Below are positions 1 to 10,354 of a stretch of DNA of 64,000 bases, piece after piece (the stretch's first letter is position 1; each line of letters opens with the position of its first letter). The notes under the pieces are model-generated. The model saw only the letters and a program-made list of their open reading frames with translations, had not been told where the DNA came from and made no database searches. Source of the DNA: Guyanagaster necrorhizus (taxonomy: Eukaryota; Basidiomycota; Agaricomycetes; Agaricales; Physalacriaceae); contig NW_025064941.1 of assembly GCF_019112545.1 (NCBI RefSeq), positions 29,252 to 93,251 on the forward strand, in the 5' to 3' direction. The position numbers and the translations under genes are program-made.

Positions 1-95
1 TAAGCGCTGGTTCAAGCGCCTTGACTAAGCACAGATAGGGGTGGTTTCCGAGAGAAAGGAAAAGAAAATAGAGGAAAATGGGAAAAATCGTAACA
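1..95 (-). repeat. Partial gypsy LTR (minus orientation), cut by window edge
   Basis: The stretch ends in GGAAAAATCGTAACA, which matches the right ends of the LTRs at 9902-10320 and 24547-25072 (ending ATCATAACA). It therefore belongs to an element or solo LTR in minus orientation. It abuts directly the pol frame of a plus-oriented relic at 96, in the middle of a conserved Lys-Thr codon pair. This is what an insertion into that relic would look like, with AAGAC (96-100) as the expected 5 bp target duplication. The left half lies outside the window, so element versus solo LTR cannot be decided. Confidence 0.8.
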
Positions 96-3000
96 AAGAC
101 CAGGCGAATCACCTTCGCCAGATGCCGGTGCAGGAAAATCCCATTCGAGTTACCAGATGAGGACCCTGGAGATCGGTGGGATGAGGAGATGGAGGACGGA
201 GAAACCATACTCACAGTAGACCTCCAGAAGGAGATCCACATACGAGCTGTCCATCATGCGAATGACTTAGCCGCCAAGGCGAACCAAGGGAAGGACGAGA
301 AGACGTTCGAGGAAATGGTACCCGAGTGGGCGCGAGACTACAAAGACCTCTTCGAAAAAGAGAGCTTTGACGAGTTACCTGCTCCAAAGCCCTGGGATCA
401 TGTAATCGAACTGATTCCTAATGCCAGCGCCAACTTAGACTGCAAAACCTATCCCCTTGGCCATCACGAGCAACAGGAACTTGACAAGTTCCTAGACAAA
501 AACCTATCGAGTGGCAGGATCCGCCCCTCGAAGTCCCCCATGGCTTCTCCCTTCTTCTTCGTTAAAAAGAAGGATGGAAAACTCCGACCAGTCCAAGATT
601 ACCGAAAACTCAATGAGATGACGATCAAGAATCGGTACCTGTTGCCGCTGATCTCAGAGCTAATGGATAAACTCCGGGGCGCCAGGTATTACACAAAACT
701 CGACGTACGATGGGGATACAACAATGTCCGTATCAAGGAGGGGGACGAATGGAAAGCCACATTCCACACCAATCGGGGACTATTCGAACCAACCGTCATG
801 TTCTTCGGGCTCACAAATTCCCCCGCCACCTTCCAATGGATGATGAACGACATCTTCAAAGACCTCATCTCCACCAGAAAGGTGACAATTTATCTCGATG
901 ACATTTTAATTATGTCCAAAACAAGAGAGGAGCACCGAAACCTGGTACGAAAGGTACTAGCCCTGATGAGGAAGCACAAACTATTCCTCAAAGCAGAGAA
1001 GTGCGAGTTTGAGGTACTGGAGACGGAGTACCTTGGGGTAATCATCAGCGAAGGGAGCATTCGAATGGACCCGGTAAAAGTGGCCGGAGTCACTGAATGG
1101 CCAGAACCCAGCAGGAAAAAGGAATTACAATCATTCCTCGGGTTCACAAACTTCTACCGACGATTCATCCATGACTACAGCAGGATCATTCGCCCAATGA
1201 CACAGCTAATGGGCAACGCGCCCTGGGGATGGGGGCCCTCTCAGCAAGCCACCTTCGATGACCTCAAACGACGACTAGCAGAAGATGTCGTACTAGCCAT
1301 TCCAACCCAAGAAGGGAAATTTAGGGTAGAGGCCGACTCAAGTGAGGGGGCGATAGGAGCCGTCCTCTCTCAGGAACAGGAGGAGAAGTGGTGACCCGTA
1401 GCCTTCCTCTCCAAAGCCTTAACCACTACGGAGCGAAACTATGAAATTTACGACAAAGAGTTGCTCGCCATCATGCTTGCCTTGGAAGAATGGTGACACT
1501 ACCTCATCGGGGTGGAGGAAATATTCGAAGTCTGGACAGACCACCAAAACCTACGGTATTTCCGACAACCACAGAAACTCAACCGACGACAAGCCTGCTG
1601 GGTGACAGAGCTCAGCCAATACCAGTACACCCTGCATCACAAAGCGGGAATGGCGAACAAGAAAGCCGACTTGCTAAGCAGGCGCTCAGACCATGATCAG
1701 GGGGGAGATGATAACAAAGGTGTGACATTATTAAGACCGGAACACTTCCGGGCCATGATAATGCCAACAGAGGAGGAATTACATGAACGAATCAAAAGCG
1801 CCACGTGGGACAATCACAAGTGGGACCAACGGGTGGCCCCTTCTCTTAACCATGAACGGGGAATGACAAAAAAGGAAGGCCTGATCTATTATGACGGGCA
1901 CATCTATATTCTCCGAGACCAACGACTCCGCGGCGAAATCATTGCCACCTGTCATGATCATGTGATGGCAGGGCACCCAGGCATCGCCAAAACCAAAGAA
2001 CTCATCCTACGAGAATATTGGTGGCCAAAAATGGGAAACGATGTAACGGCATATGTAAAAGCTTGCGAGGCCTATCAACGAGGAAAGGCCTCCACACAAG
2101 CCTGAGCAGCACCTCTGCACCCGAACGAGGTACCATGCATGCCATGGACACATATTTCCGTCGATATGATCACTGGGCTACCCGAATGTAACGGGTATGA
2201 TGCCATCCTCGTCATTGTCGACCGATTCTCCAAAGCAATCATTCCGATCTCATGCTCCACTGAATTAAACTCTGAAGGATGGGCTAAAATCCTACGGGAT
2301 GAAGTATACGCCAAATACAGGATGCCCCAAGTCGTTATCTCAGACAGGGGTCCCCAATTCGTTTCAAAATTCATTACCGACCTATACCGCATCCTGAACA
2401 TCAAACAAAATGCATCTACGGCCTATCACCCTCAAACCGACGGGCAAACAGAACGCGTTAACCAAGAAGTTGAAAAGTATCTATGACTTTTCATCAATTA
2501 CCGACAAGACGATTGGACCGAATGGCTTGCATTGGCAGCCTTCCAACATAACAACCGTGTACACTCTGCAACGGGAAAAACCCCATTCTTCATAAACCAT
2601 GGTCGACACCCATACATCACCCAGACAAATCGGCTCCGGACGACTACCCCTGCATCGTCCGATTTCGCTGCCGACATGGAAAAAATCCACAACAAAACGA
2701 AGGCAGCACTGAAAAGGGCGGCAACAACAATGAAAAAGAACTATGACAAACACCGAAGGCCAAGCCATACTTACCAACCAAACGACAAGGTCTGGTTGGA
2801 TACGACAAACCTTCACTTACCACATCCAAAAAAGAAACTTGATGATAAATGCACCAGCCCCTTCCCCGTCATAAAAGCCATCGGACTGAGCACATACAAA
2901 TTGTGCTTACCACATGCCTGGAAGATCCATGACGTCTTCAACGAAACGCTATTACATCCCTACATAGCACCAGCCTTCCCTAACCAGGAACAGCCACCTC

Positions 3001-3221
3001 CCCCTCTACCAGACTTGATCGATGACGAGGAACACTATGAAATTGATCAAATCCTAAATCACAAACTCCGAAAAGTCAAAGCAAAAGGGGGCAGACTAAC
3101 AACAACAGTTGATTACCTAGTCAGCTGGAAGGGGTACGGCCCGGAATCCAATCAGTGGATGAACGAGAAATATATGAATGCGGACACAGCCATACACGAC
3201 TATGAACTATCCCTTAATTAA
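96..3221 (+). pseudogene. Ty3/gypsy pol relic (plus-oriented): RT, RNase H, integrase, chromodomain
   Basis: The reading frame runs from just after the protease region through RT (YLDDILI motif near 893), RNase H (VEADSSEGAIGAVL near 1330), the integrase zinc region (HDHVMAGHPG near 1953), the integrase core (VDMITGLPE near 2160; [10 protein letters not shown] near 2430) and a C-terminal chromodomain (YLVSWKGYGPESNQW, about 3110-3160), ending at TAA 3219-3221. It is closely related to the young element at 9902-17948. The frame is broken by TGA at 1392-1394, 1494-1496, 2103-2105 and 2484-2486. Three of the four lie where the young element has CGA (Arg) and the first where it has CGG, so they look like C-to-T decay. 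Gag and protease are absent because the left part is displaced by the LTR at 1-95. It is not functional. Confidence 0.95.
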
Positions 3222-3254
3222 GCCATCGGGACGATGATCTTAATGAGGGGGTAA
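3222..3254 (+). promoter_or_regulatory. Probable polypurine tract before 3' LTR
   Basis: The short spacer between the pol stop and the LTR contains the purine-rich run AATGAGGGGG (about 3243-3251) immediately before TGTTACG. In gypsy elements this is where plus-strand DNA synthesis is primed. The equivalent spot in the young element reads ACAAGGGGGTAA on the minus strand next to 10320, so the tract is shared. Confidence 0.6.
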
Positions 3255-3717
3255 TGTTACGATTTCTTACTATTTTCTTTCTTTTAGCCCCTATTTATGC
3301 TTAGTCATGGCGCTAAGACAAGCGCTTAGGACTGTGGGGGTAAAGCTTGGTCAGCACAACTGGCCAAATCCTCCATTGTCCTTCGACATGGAGACAGCGC
3401 TCAACAATGCACAATGAACCTTTTATGTACGATAGTGACGCCCTAGGACAATGGGCACAAAGGACATGGCAACACACAATAAGTAATCATATATATTTAG
3501 ATACAACCCAGTAGTACTTAAGGAGAACGGCTCTCGCTGGTAACCCCCAGCTTTGAGCTAAAGTTTATATTCACACCATTCTACTCTCGAGCCACTTCGT
3601 GGCCTTGTGACACATCGAGTCGATAACATCATAAAGTGGATTCAGATGATCCCTCGAAGTGCGAAGGGACATCTGTCTATCACGTGTTGTCTTGTCACGT
3701 GTCGCTTGGGCTTAACA
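3255..3717 (+). repeat. 3' LTR of the plus-oriented gypsy relic (463 bp)
   Basis: The LTR starts TGTTACGATTTC and ends GGGCTTAACA, giving TGTTA..TAACA inverted ends. It carries the conserved internal segment CAGCTTTGAGCTAAAGTTTA (about 3549-3568), which corresponds to the inferred transcript start in related LTRs, with TACTTAAGG (about 3514-3522) upstream as a TATA-like box. CACGTG-type hexamers occur near the right end (3681-3700). The following five bases GTATG would be the right target duplication, but the left side is not visible. Confidence 0.85.
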
Positions 3718-4204
3718 GTATGCACATAAGGCTCAGGGCAGTATCTGTGCTATTCATTCCTGGGGTAATATTTCTCTACTTGTTAGCTTATTGTCATCAT
3801 GCTATCTCTCTGTTCAGTACCCATTTACTCAGATACCTTTCTTTGGGTCTCAGTTCTCTGTTCTAAAGCATGTCCTATCAGCACATCAATGGCTGTGCAT
3901 CTCTGATCAATGTGATCAGACTTGCCAATCATATTTTGATCAGTCTTTTTATTTTTAGCATGTCCTCTTGTAATAGTATTAGTGCATTTAGGGCCAAGTG
4001 CTGAGACCTCACATGCAGCCTAACCCCTCTGGTATTAGTCTGTTACTAGGCCATGCACTCTGCTTATTGTTACTTTAGTTTATCATTATGATAGTGAGGT
4101 TTCTGTGTGCTCTAGTCCTATTTTCTGTTACATGCTTACTAGCTTGGAATGTGGCTCATGTATTTGTAATTTTCACAATTTTACATGCCTGAACATAGAG
4201 AGGG
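3718..4204. other. Unassigned 490 bp between two gypsy relics
   Basis: I find no convincing coding frame and no LTR-like ends here. The stretch is AT-rich and poor in CpG like the relics around it. An inverted repeat ACATGCC (4183-4189) / GGCATGT (4203-4209) lies at its right end, exactly where gag homology of the next relic begins. It may be a leftover of another mobile element. Confidence 0.4.
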
Positions 4205-7200
4205 CATGTCATCAGCCTATGGGTGTTTGAGTTTTCTTAGGTGATTCTTCAATGTGTGGGTTGTTCAAGGTCTGGAATATATTTGAATGCACTGGTACAG
4301 TGGACATAGGAGTAACTATGGAGATTTTATCAGTCTGACTAGCAGTTAGTAATTGCACACCATGAAAGTTTTTGGCTGGTACAGTGAAATCACTCACTGG
4401 TTGGCCCTCTCTTTTACCTCCTTCATCTTTGTTTCTTTGCCAAGTTCCTCATCTTCTTTTTGCAGTTTGGCAATTTGCACTCATATATCTTTGTGTGTTC
4501 ATTTTTTCTTTGGGCAATCTTTTGCCATATGGCTCTTCTGGCCACAGTTAAAGCATTTGTCTTCCTTCTTCATCCAGTCTATATCCATCAGCTTCCCAGT
4601 CCCAGTATATATCGTACCAGTCCTGGTCTTCTGCATTCTATAAGCAAGGGCTGTTGAGGGTTCTGATAATTTCCTGGCAATTTGCTCTGACTTGTTCAGG
4701 GTTGGTGGTGTCAATTTTTTGATGTAGTCCTGAAGAGTTGATAACTCTGCTTTCTGCCTTTGTCACTCTTTGTATATCTTGATGATTCTCTCCTTCCACT
4801 CATCATATCCAACCAGCATCAATGCTTTGATGCTAATTGCTGAAATCATTGTGATGTATAAAGAGGAGACCCCTCTCTTGAGGGCCTCGACCATCTATCC
4901 ATCATTGGCAATGTCATTCCAGATTCCAGCAAGCTTTGCAAGATGTTCTAACTTGTCAAAATAGTCCATGGCAGCTTTATCTCTCATCTTATACTCCTTG
5001 ATCTTCTGTTTGTGCACTTTCTGTACTACCGAGTCAATGAATTTGTCATTTAACATTTGTTTAAACACCAGCCATGAGGGGTATCAGTAGTGTCTCCAAG
5101 TTGTTGATTGAAAGTTTGGTGAGATGAGAATCCACCAGATCTTTGCTTTTTCCTCAAGATAGGAGGCAGTGAAAACTATCTTGTTTATATCTGTCCTGAA
5201 GTACCTGATGTAAACCTCGAAATATTGTTTGCAATCTACAAAGAACCTGTCGATATCATCTGACACACCTTTGAAAGAGTAAGGCTTTCATAGGAGGTCC
5301 AGGCAGCATTAGAGTACTGCTGCATCATTTGACAGCACCCCTATTGGATTCAGCCATTCTGAAAATGGAGGTTGTTGCCACTCCTGAGGTGGCCCAAGAA
5401 ATGAGTGGAGAGAGTTATCATCAGCCACTGGACTCCTTTGTGGTGCTTCTTCTTTTTAGACTATGATCCTATCTCAAATAGTGAATTCTAATCGGACTGC
5501 TTCAGAATCATCCTGCATGGATTCTTTTCCTGTGCCACTGCTCATGGCTTTGTCAGGCAGCAGCTGGATGGCTAGTATTCAGCTTCTTCTGCTGGTCCAA
5601 GGGTTTTGGTATATGACTAGCCATATCTGTGGTGCTGCTCAGGATCAAGAGAGCTGGATGGCCATTGATTATACAGAGGGGGCAGAGTATGAGAAGGCAC
5701 TCCAGATAGAAGGTGCTATATACATAGCTCGTTCAGAGGTGATGAATAGCAACCTCGACATTAGCTGTACCAGGATTTTTACCTGATATGCTGGTGGTCG
5801 GCTGACTGAGTCTTCTGGATATTTCTTGTTATATTGAACTGCAGCATAGTCAGTTGCTGCATATCTTAGGATTTCTGTTTTTTTGTCAGTTGTTGATTTC
5901 AAATATAATTGTCTCCATTGTGATACTATCTAAGTAGAGTCATGCCATAAAAAGTTTACTCTATGCAGGTAATATTTCTGATACTCCTGCATCCTTGCCT
6001 CCCATATCACTCTTTCCAGTTCTTCTTCATCAGTATCTTCTACAAGAAGATATGATAGTTCACCTCTAAGTCAGGGTGGGTCACTGCTTTCAGTCTCCTT
6101 ATCTTCCACATTCTCATCATCCTTCTCTTTCTCAGAGAAGATGTCAGATGGGGCAGAGGAACTCTCTCCTTCTCTTAGTGGTTGAATCATCATGCCACTG
6201 CTCTAGCTGGATACTGGAGCCAGTAGTGAGGCCTGAGATGTCAGATGTGCTGAAATAGGTAGTGACTGGTCAGCTCCTGATACTTTCATCATATCGGTTT
6301 CCACCTATTGCTTTTGCTGCCTCTACTCGCTCACAATAGAGCTGAATATTTTTTCTGTATTCTTTATTAAGTAATTGCCCAACCACTTGGCTCCTGAGGA
6401 ATCCTCAGAGAGTGTGAGTGGAGATATGAGCATTTTCAGAGACTCATAACCTATAATGTCTAAGGATGGACTCATTGTTGCTGAACATAGTGTTGGCACT
6501 TGGGGTTCTTCAGGAAGGAGGATATTGTGAGGTCAGAGAGTGTGGGGGGGTTCCAGGATCCCTTCCTTCTGCTGCAAAGGTCTTGTTTCTCCAGCAGTTC
6601 ATGCTCCACCAACTGGACCCTGTGCTTGGCTTCCTAAAGACTGTGGTTGAGACAGATGAGTCAGCATGTACTAGAGCAAGGATGGCAGCTCCCTCGGATC
6701 AGAGCTTATATCAGTTTGAGACATTGGCCCTTTCCAGTCAGGCCCTCTTGATTTCTTGCTGCTCTCCCTGATGTTGCCTGTCATACTCCTTAGTTTCTTT
6801 CCTCCTTCTTCTGTCTTCAATGATGTGCTTCTCAAGCTTGCTGTGAACTGGCTGCAGTGTGGTTTACTATCTCTGTTCTTCTTGTCAGATGGCTTTATTG
6901 TAGTTAAATGGGATGTTTGTGTCTCAGGTAGAGAAGTATCAGTGGATAACCTCATCCTGTACCTCTCTTCTATGTTGCTTGTCACAGAGTCAGGCCAAGG
7001 ACATCCTCTCCATTCTACTGCTTGTCCCAACTGAGTGGGGAGGAGTTGTAGCAGAGCTGTGAGACTGGCTCCTAGGTGTCATGTATTGGGATCTTTCAGC
7101 CATCTGAGTGGGACTGAGAGAGTCTCTGGCATGATCACCAATCCCTCTGGTCAGAGAGACAGAGGCAGAGTCAGAAGAGAGAGACTGCTGAAAGAAGTCT

Positions 7201-7670
7201 CTCAGGATCTCCTCATTCTCATGATCGGGTAGGGGTCTGGCAACCTATAGGTTTCAAAATCCTGTGAGGTGAGGGTTGCAGTCTCTGTCAGATTGTCGGA
7301 GAGAGTATCAGTGTCTTTCTTTTTTCTGAATATCCCCTTGATGCAGACTGCTAGACCTGGCTTCTGGTAAGAGGCTTGTCAGGGACTGGTGGGATATTCA
7401 TTGGGATTTGGGAATATCATGGAGAGAGAGGTCAGGGGTCATGTTTCATAGGATGTGTTGAATATAGAGAAACTCATTGTAGTGTCTGATAGTCTAAGCA
7501 GTAATTAAATAGCATCTCTAGCATAGCTGGATGATCACCAATAATCCCAACAATATTCTGACAATAGAAGCAAGGAGTTCAAAGAACTTGTGGTTGAAAT
7601 TTGAATCTGAGGTATTGATAGAGGGCATTCAGTTTCCTCCACACTAAAAAGCATGAGGAAAGGGAAGATA
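4205..7670 (-). pseudogene. Gypsy gag relic (3' truncated; pol missing)
   Basis: On the minus strand this is collinear with gag of the young element. There is an N-terminal region (about 7200-7450), a capsid-like region (DDIDRFFVDCKQYFEVYI near 5210-5260; KAKIWWILISPNF near 5110-5150), a zinc knuckle CFNCGQKSHMAKDC (about 4510-4560) and the start of the pol frame (MSDFTVPAKN at 4397 going down to TQTPIG near 4212). Homology stops at about 4205-4212, so protease, RT, RNase H, integrase and the second LTR are lost. There are many stops and frameshifts, and CpG is rare. An upstream hydrophobic frame (FFELLASIVRILLGLLVI, about 7530-7590) is also retained. It is a dead 5' fragment. Confidence 0.85.
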
Positions 7671-7684
7671 CAGCTTCGAGTTAA
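7671..7684 (-). promoter_or_regulatory. Decayed self-complementary primer site
   Basis: One base from the LTR edge, the plus strand reads CAGCTTCGAGTTAA. The LTR segment at 7847-7860 reads TTAGCTTGAAGCTG. The two are inverted complements except at 2 of 14 positions. In the other two elements with a preserved 5' side the match is exact over 13 bases. I read this as the eroded primer-binding site of a self-primed element. Confidence 0.6.
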
Positions 7685-7685
7685 T

Positions 7686-8152
7686 TGTTAGGCTCAAGCC
7701 ACATGTGATCAATTTAGCACATGATAAACTAATGTGGCTTTGCATTTAAGCCTTCTATCAGAGTTCACTTTATGTACTAATGTCGACTTTCTGTGCTTCA
7801 AGGCTTTGTGTGACTAGCTCGAGAGTAGAATGAGATAGTATAAACTTTAGCTTGAAGCTGGGGATTTACCAGTGAGAGCAAGCTCCTTAAATACTGTATA
7901 AGGTCTGCTAATAATACTACATACTTATTATGTATCTCTCTATTTTTTATGCTTATTGTCCTGGAGTGTCATTACCATACATAAAAGGCTGGTTGCATCA
8001 TTGAGCAATGCTGTTGCATTGAAAGACAATGACAGACTTGGCTAGTTGTGATGACTAAGCCTTTTGTCTCATGATCTTAAGCACCTGTCCTAGCACCCTG
8101 ACTAAGCATAAATAAAGGTCAAAAGAAAGGAAAAAGGTAGAAAATTATAACA
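7686..8152 (-). repeat. 5' LTR of the truncated gag relic (467 bp)
   Basis: The ends are TGTTAGGCTC and AAATTATAACA, that is TGTTA..TAACA. The internal layout matches the other LTRs: a transcript-start-like segment at 7847-7860, a TATA-like CCTTAAATACTG near 7883-7894, and an A/G-rich right end. The partner LTR is missing. The first five bases after it are AATAT, the candidate target duplication. Confidence 0.85.
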
Positions 8153-8437
8153 AATATATGGCTCTTACACATACAACTCAGGAAGTAATTTAGCTATGAG
8201 CACTCTTAATCAAATTAGGATTGCCACCTTGTGAAGCAATAACTATTTTCATCAACAATTAATCAGCAATCAAATTTGTCAAGAACCCTATATTCTATAC
8301 TTGATCAAAGCATATAGACATATGGCACCACTTCATTTATGAGTGCATAGCTTCAAATGAAGTCAAAGTTCAGCACTATGCATCAGAAGAGAACTCAGCA
8401 GATATATTCACTAAAGGCCTACCAAGACCATTATATG
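8153..8437 (+). pseudogene. Ty1/copia RNase H fragment, interrupted
   Basis: One frame reads LIKLGLPPCEAITIF, then SAIKFVKNPIFYT*SKHID, then YASEENSADIFTKGLPRP. This is the typical C-terminal RNase H of copia elements (D/N-Q-S-A-I-K, S-K-H-I-D, A-D-I-F-T-K). Internal stops stand for Gln and Arg (CAA to TAA, CGA to TGA). The frame is cut at 8437 by the 526 bp LTR and resumes at 25073 after the whole nested gypsy block, with ATATG duplicated at the junction. It is the oldest visible layer of the nest. Confidence 0.88.
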
Positions 8438-8963
8438 TGTTAAGCTCAAACTCCACATGATTATCAACACATGATAAACAGTTCAGAACCTTGCACTTCA
8501 GGTTAGACTGACTGAGTTCACTGATGTGTCAATAGAGATGTGTGGTCAAAGTGTTTGCAAGTCACTCGAGATAGGATAGTAGAGAATAAACTTTAGCTTG
8601 AAGCTAAGGTATTACAGCAAGAGCTATGCTACTTAAATACTGTTCTGTTATCTAGCTAGTAATAAATATTCACAAAAGATATTGTCTGTCATAGAGCTGT
8701 TACCTCTGCTGTTGCCAGGCTCTCCACAAAAGCTGTTGTCCTGCTGTTGTGCTGTTGTGGCTGCATCACTATTTGAGAACAAAAGGAGCATTGTCTGCTG
8801 TTTACAGCACACAGCAGCACAATAGCACAATGACCAACTGGGTTGCTGAGCTAAGCATTCCCACAGTCCTAAGCACTGGCTTAAGTGCTCTGACTAAGCA
8901 AAGATAGGAGTCATTTCTATGAAAAAGAAAAGGGAAAAAGAGAAAAAAGGAAAAATCATAATA
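8438..8963 (-). repeat. 3' LTR of the old gypsy element
   Basis: It starts TGTTAAGCTC and ends AATCATAATA; the expected final CA has decayed to TA. The sequence after it, TTACCCCCTCC, matches the bases next to the young element's 3' LTR (TTACCCCCTTG at 10321), which fixes the boundary. It is 526 bp, like its partner. Confidence 0.9.
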
Positions 8964-9901
8964 TTACCCCCTCCTTAAAACCATCATCCTGATGGTTAAG
9001 TTAGGATAAGTCATCCTGACCAGTCACAGTGTCAGCCTCTCCATCTTTGCTTGGAGATTGCTCTTTGCTGTATGTCTGCACCATTTCTGGCTTGTCTATC
9101 GCAGGGTCAGCCTCTCTATTCTCTGTACTCCGCCTTGCATTGGCAGGTATTGATGGAAGCTCCTTCTTATTGTGGACTTTTTTCATCACTCCATATCCTC
9201 TGTTGATGGCAGATGGATGTATTTGATCAGGAATAATGTTGAACATGACCCTCTCTGCATCTACCTTGTTGATTTGTTGTTTATAGTCATATATTGTCTT
9301 CTCTACATTCATGTATTTCTCATTGACCCATTGGTTTGATTCAGGTCTATAGCCTTTCCAGCTGACTAAATAGTCAATGGTTGTTTTCATATCTCTGCCT
9401 CGTGCTTTAACCTTTCAGGTTTTGTGGTTTAGCACCTCATCAATTTCATAGTGCTCTTTGTCATCGATCAATTCGAGTGGTGGAGATGGTGGTTATTCCT
9501 GATTTAGAAAGGCAGATGCAATGTATAGGGTCAACAATATTTTGTTGAAGACATTATATATCTTCCAAGTTGCTGGTAATTGCAGTTTATATGCAGAGCT
9601 GCTAATTTTGGTGACAACTTTAAATGGTCTCATTTATTTGTCTGCTAGTTTCTGTTTGGGTCTCGACAGATAGAGGTTTGTTGTATTCAACCAAACCTTA
9701 TCATTCGTCAAATATTGATGTACAGGTCAACAATGTTTGTCATATTGCTTCTTCATAGTTATGGCAGCCTTATCTAAAGCTGTCTTTGTCTCTTCATGAA
9801 TTTTTGCCATTGTAGTTGCAAAGTCCGATGAAGCTGGGGTCTTTGTGTGTATTCATTTGGTTTGCACAACTGATGGGTTTCATCCATAGTTGATAAAGAA
9901 G
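8964..9901 (-). pseudogene. Old gypsy pol, C-terminal piece: integrase C-terminus, chromodomain and extension
   Basis: The longest open part on the minus strand (9001-9390) has the chromodomain motif DYLVSWKGYRPESNQWVNEK (about 9310-9370). It is followed by about 80 further residues rich in charged amino acids, ending at TAA near 9001. The young element instead stops soon after its chromodomain. Upstream (9400-9900) the integrase C-terminal part is recognisable but broken by stops. The piece is cut at 9901 by the younger element, and its continuation starts at 17954. Confidence 0.85.
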
Positions 9902-10320
9902 TGTTAAGCCCAAGCGTCACGTGCAGTTAATCACGTGATAAACGATTGCACCTCGCACTTTGGGTGATCAATCGAGTCCACGAGTTTGACTATCTGCGGT
10001 GTGTCACAAGGCTGTAGAAAGCAGCTCGAGAGTAGAATGGTATGAATAAACTTTAGCTCGAGGCTGGGGTATACCAGCGAGAGCTACCGGTCTTAAATAC
10101 TGTACAGGTAATGCTAATAATACGACTACTTATTGTGTCAGTCTGTGTCCATGGTGCCCGTTGTCCTTGGGCATCGTTGTTGTACATAAAAGGGTCATTG
10201 TGCATTAGCAAGCATTCCGGTATCTAGGCGGTTCGGTTGTGCTTACTAAGCCCTTCTCGCGGTTTCGTGCTAAGCGTAAATAGGAGTAAAAAGAAAAGAA
10301 AAAGGGGAAAAATCATAACA
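9902..10320 (-). repeat. 3' LTR of the young gypsy element (419 bp)
   Basis: It begins TGTTAAGCCCAAGCG and ends AAAATCATAACA, with TGTTA..TAACA ends. It matches the LTR at 17530-17948 along its length except for one CpG/CpA difference near its left end. Internal features in the minus (sense) direction are a TATA-like TATTTAAG and, about 34 bp downstream, the putative transcript start AGCCTCGAGC. Confidence 0.96.
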
Positions 10321-10354
10321 TTACCCCCTTGTTTAAGACCATCGTCCCGATGGT

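Noticed and set aside
78..95. Start codon at 78 for the pol fragment
   Set aside because: This ATG lies in the inserted LTR. Homology with the family begins only at 96, so it is a chance in-frame start.
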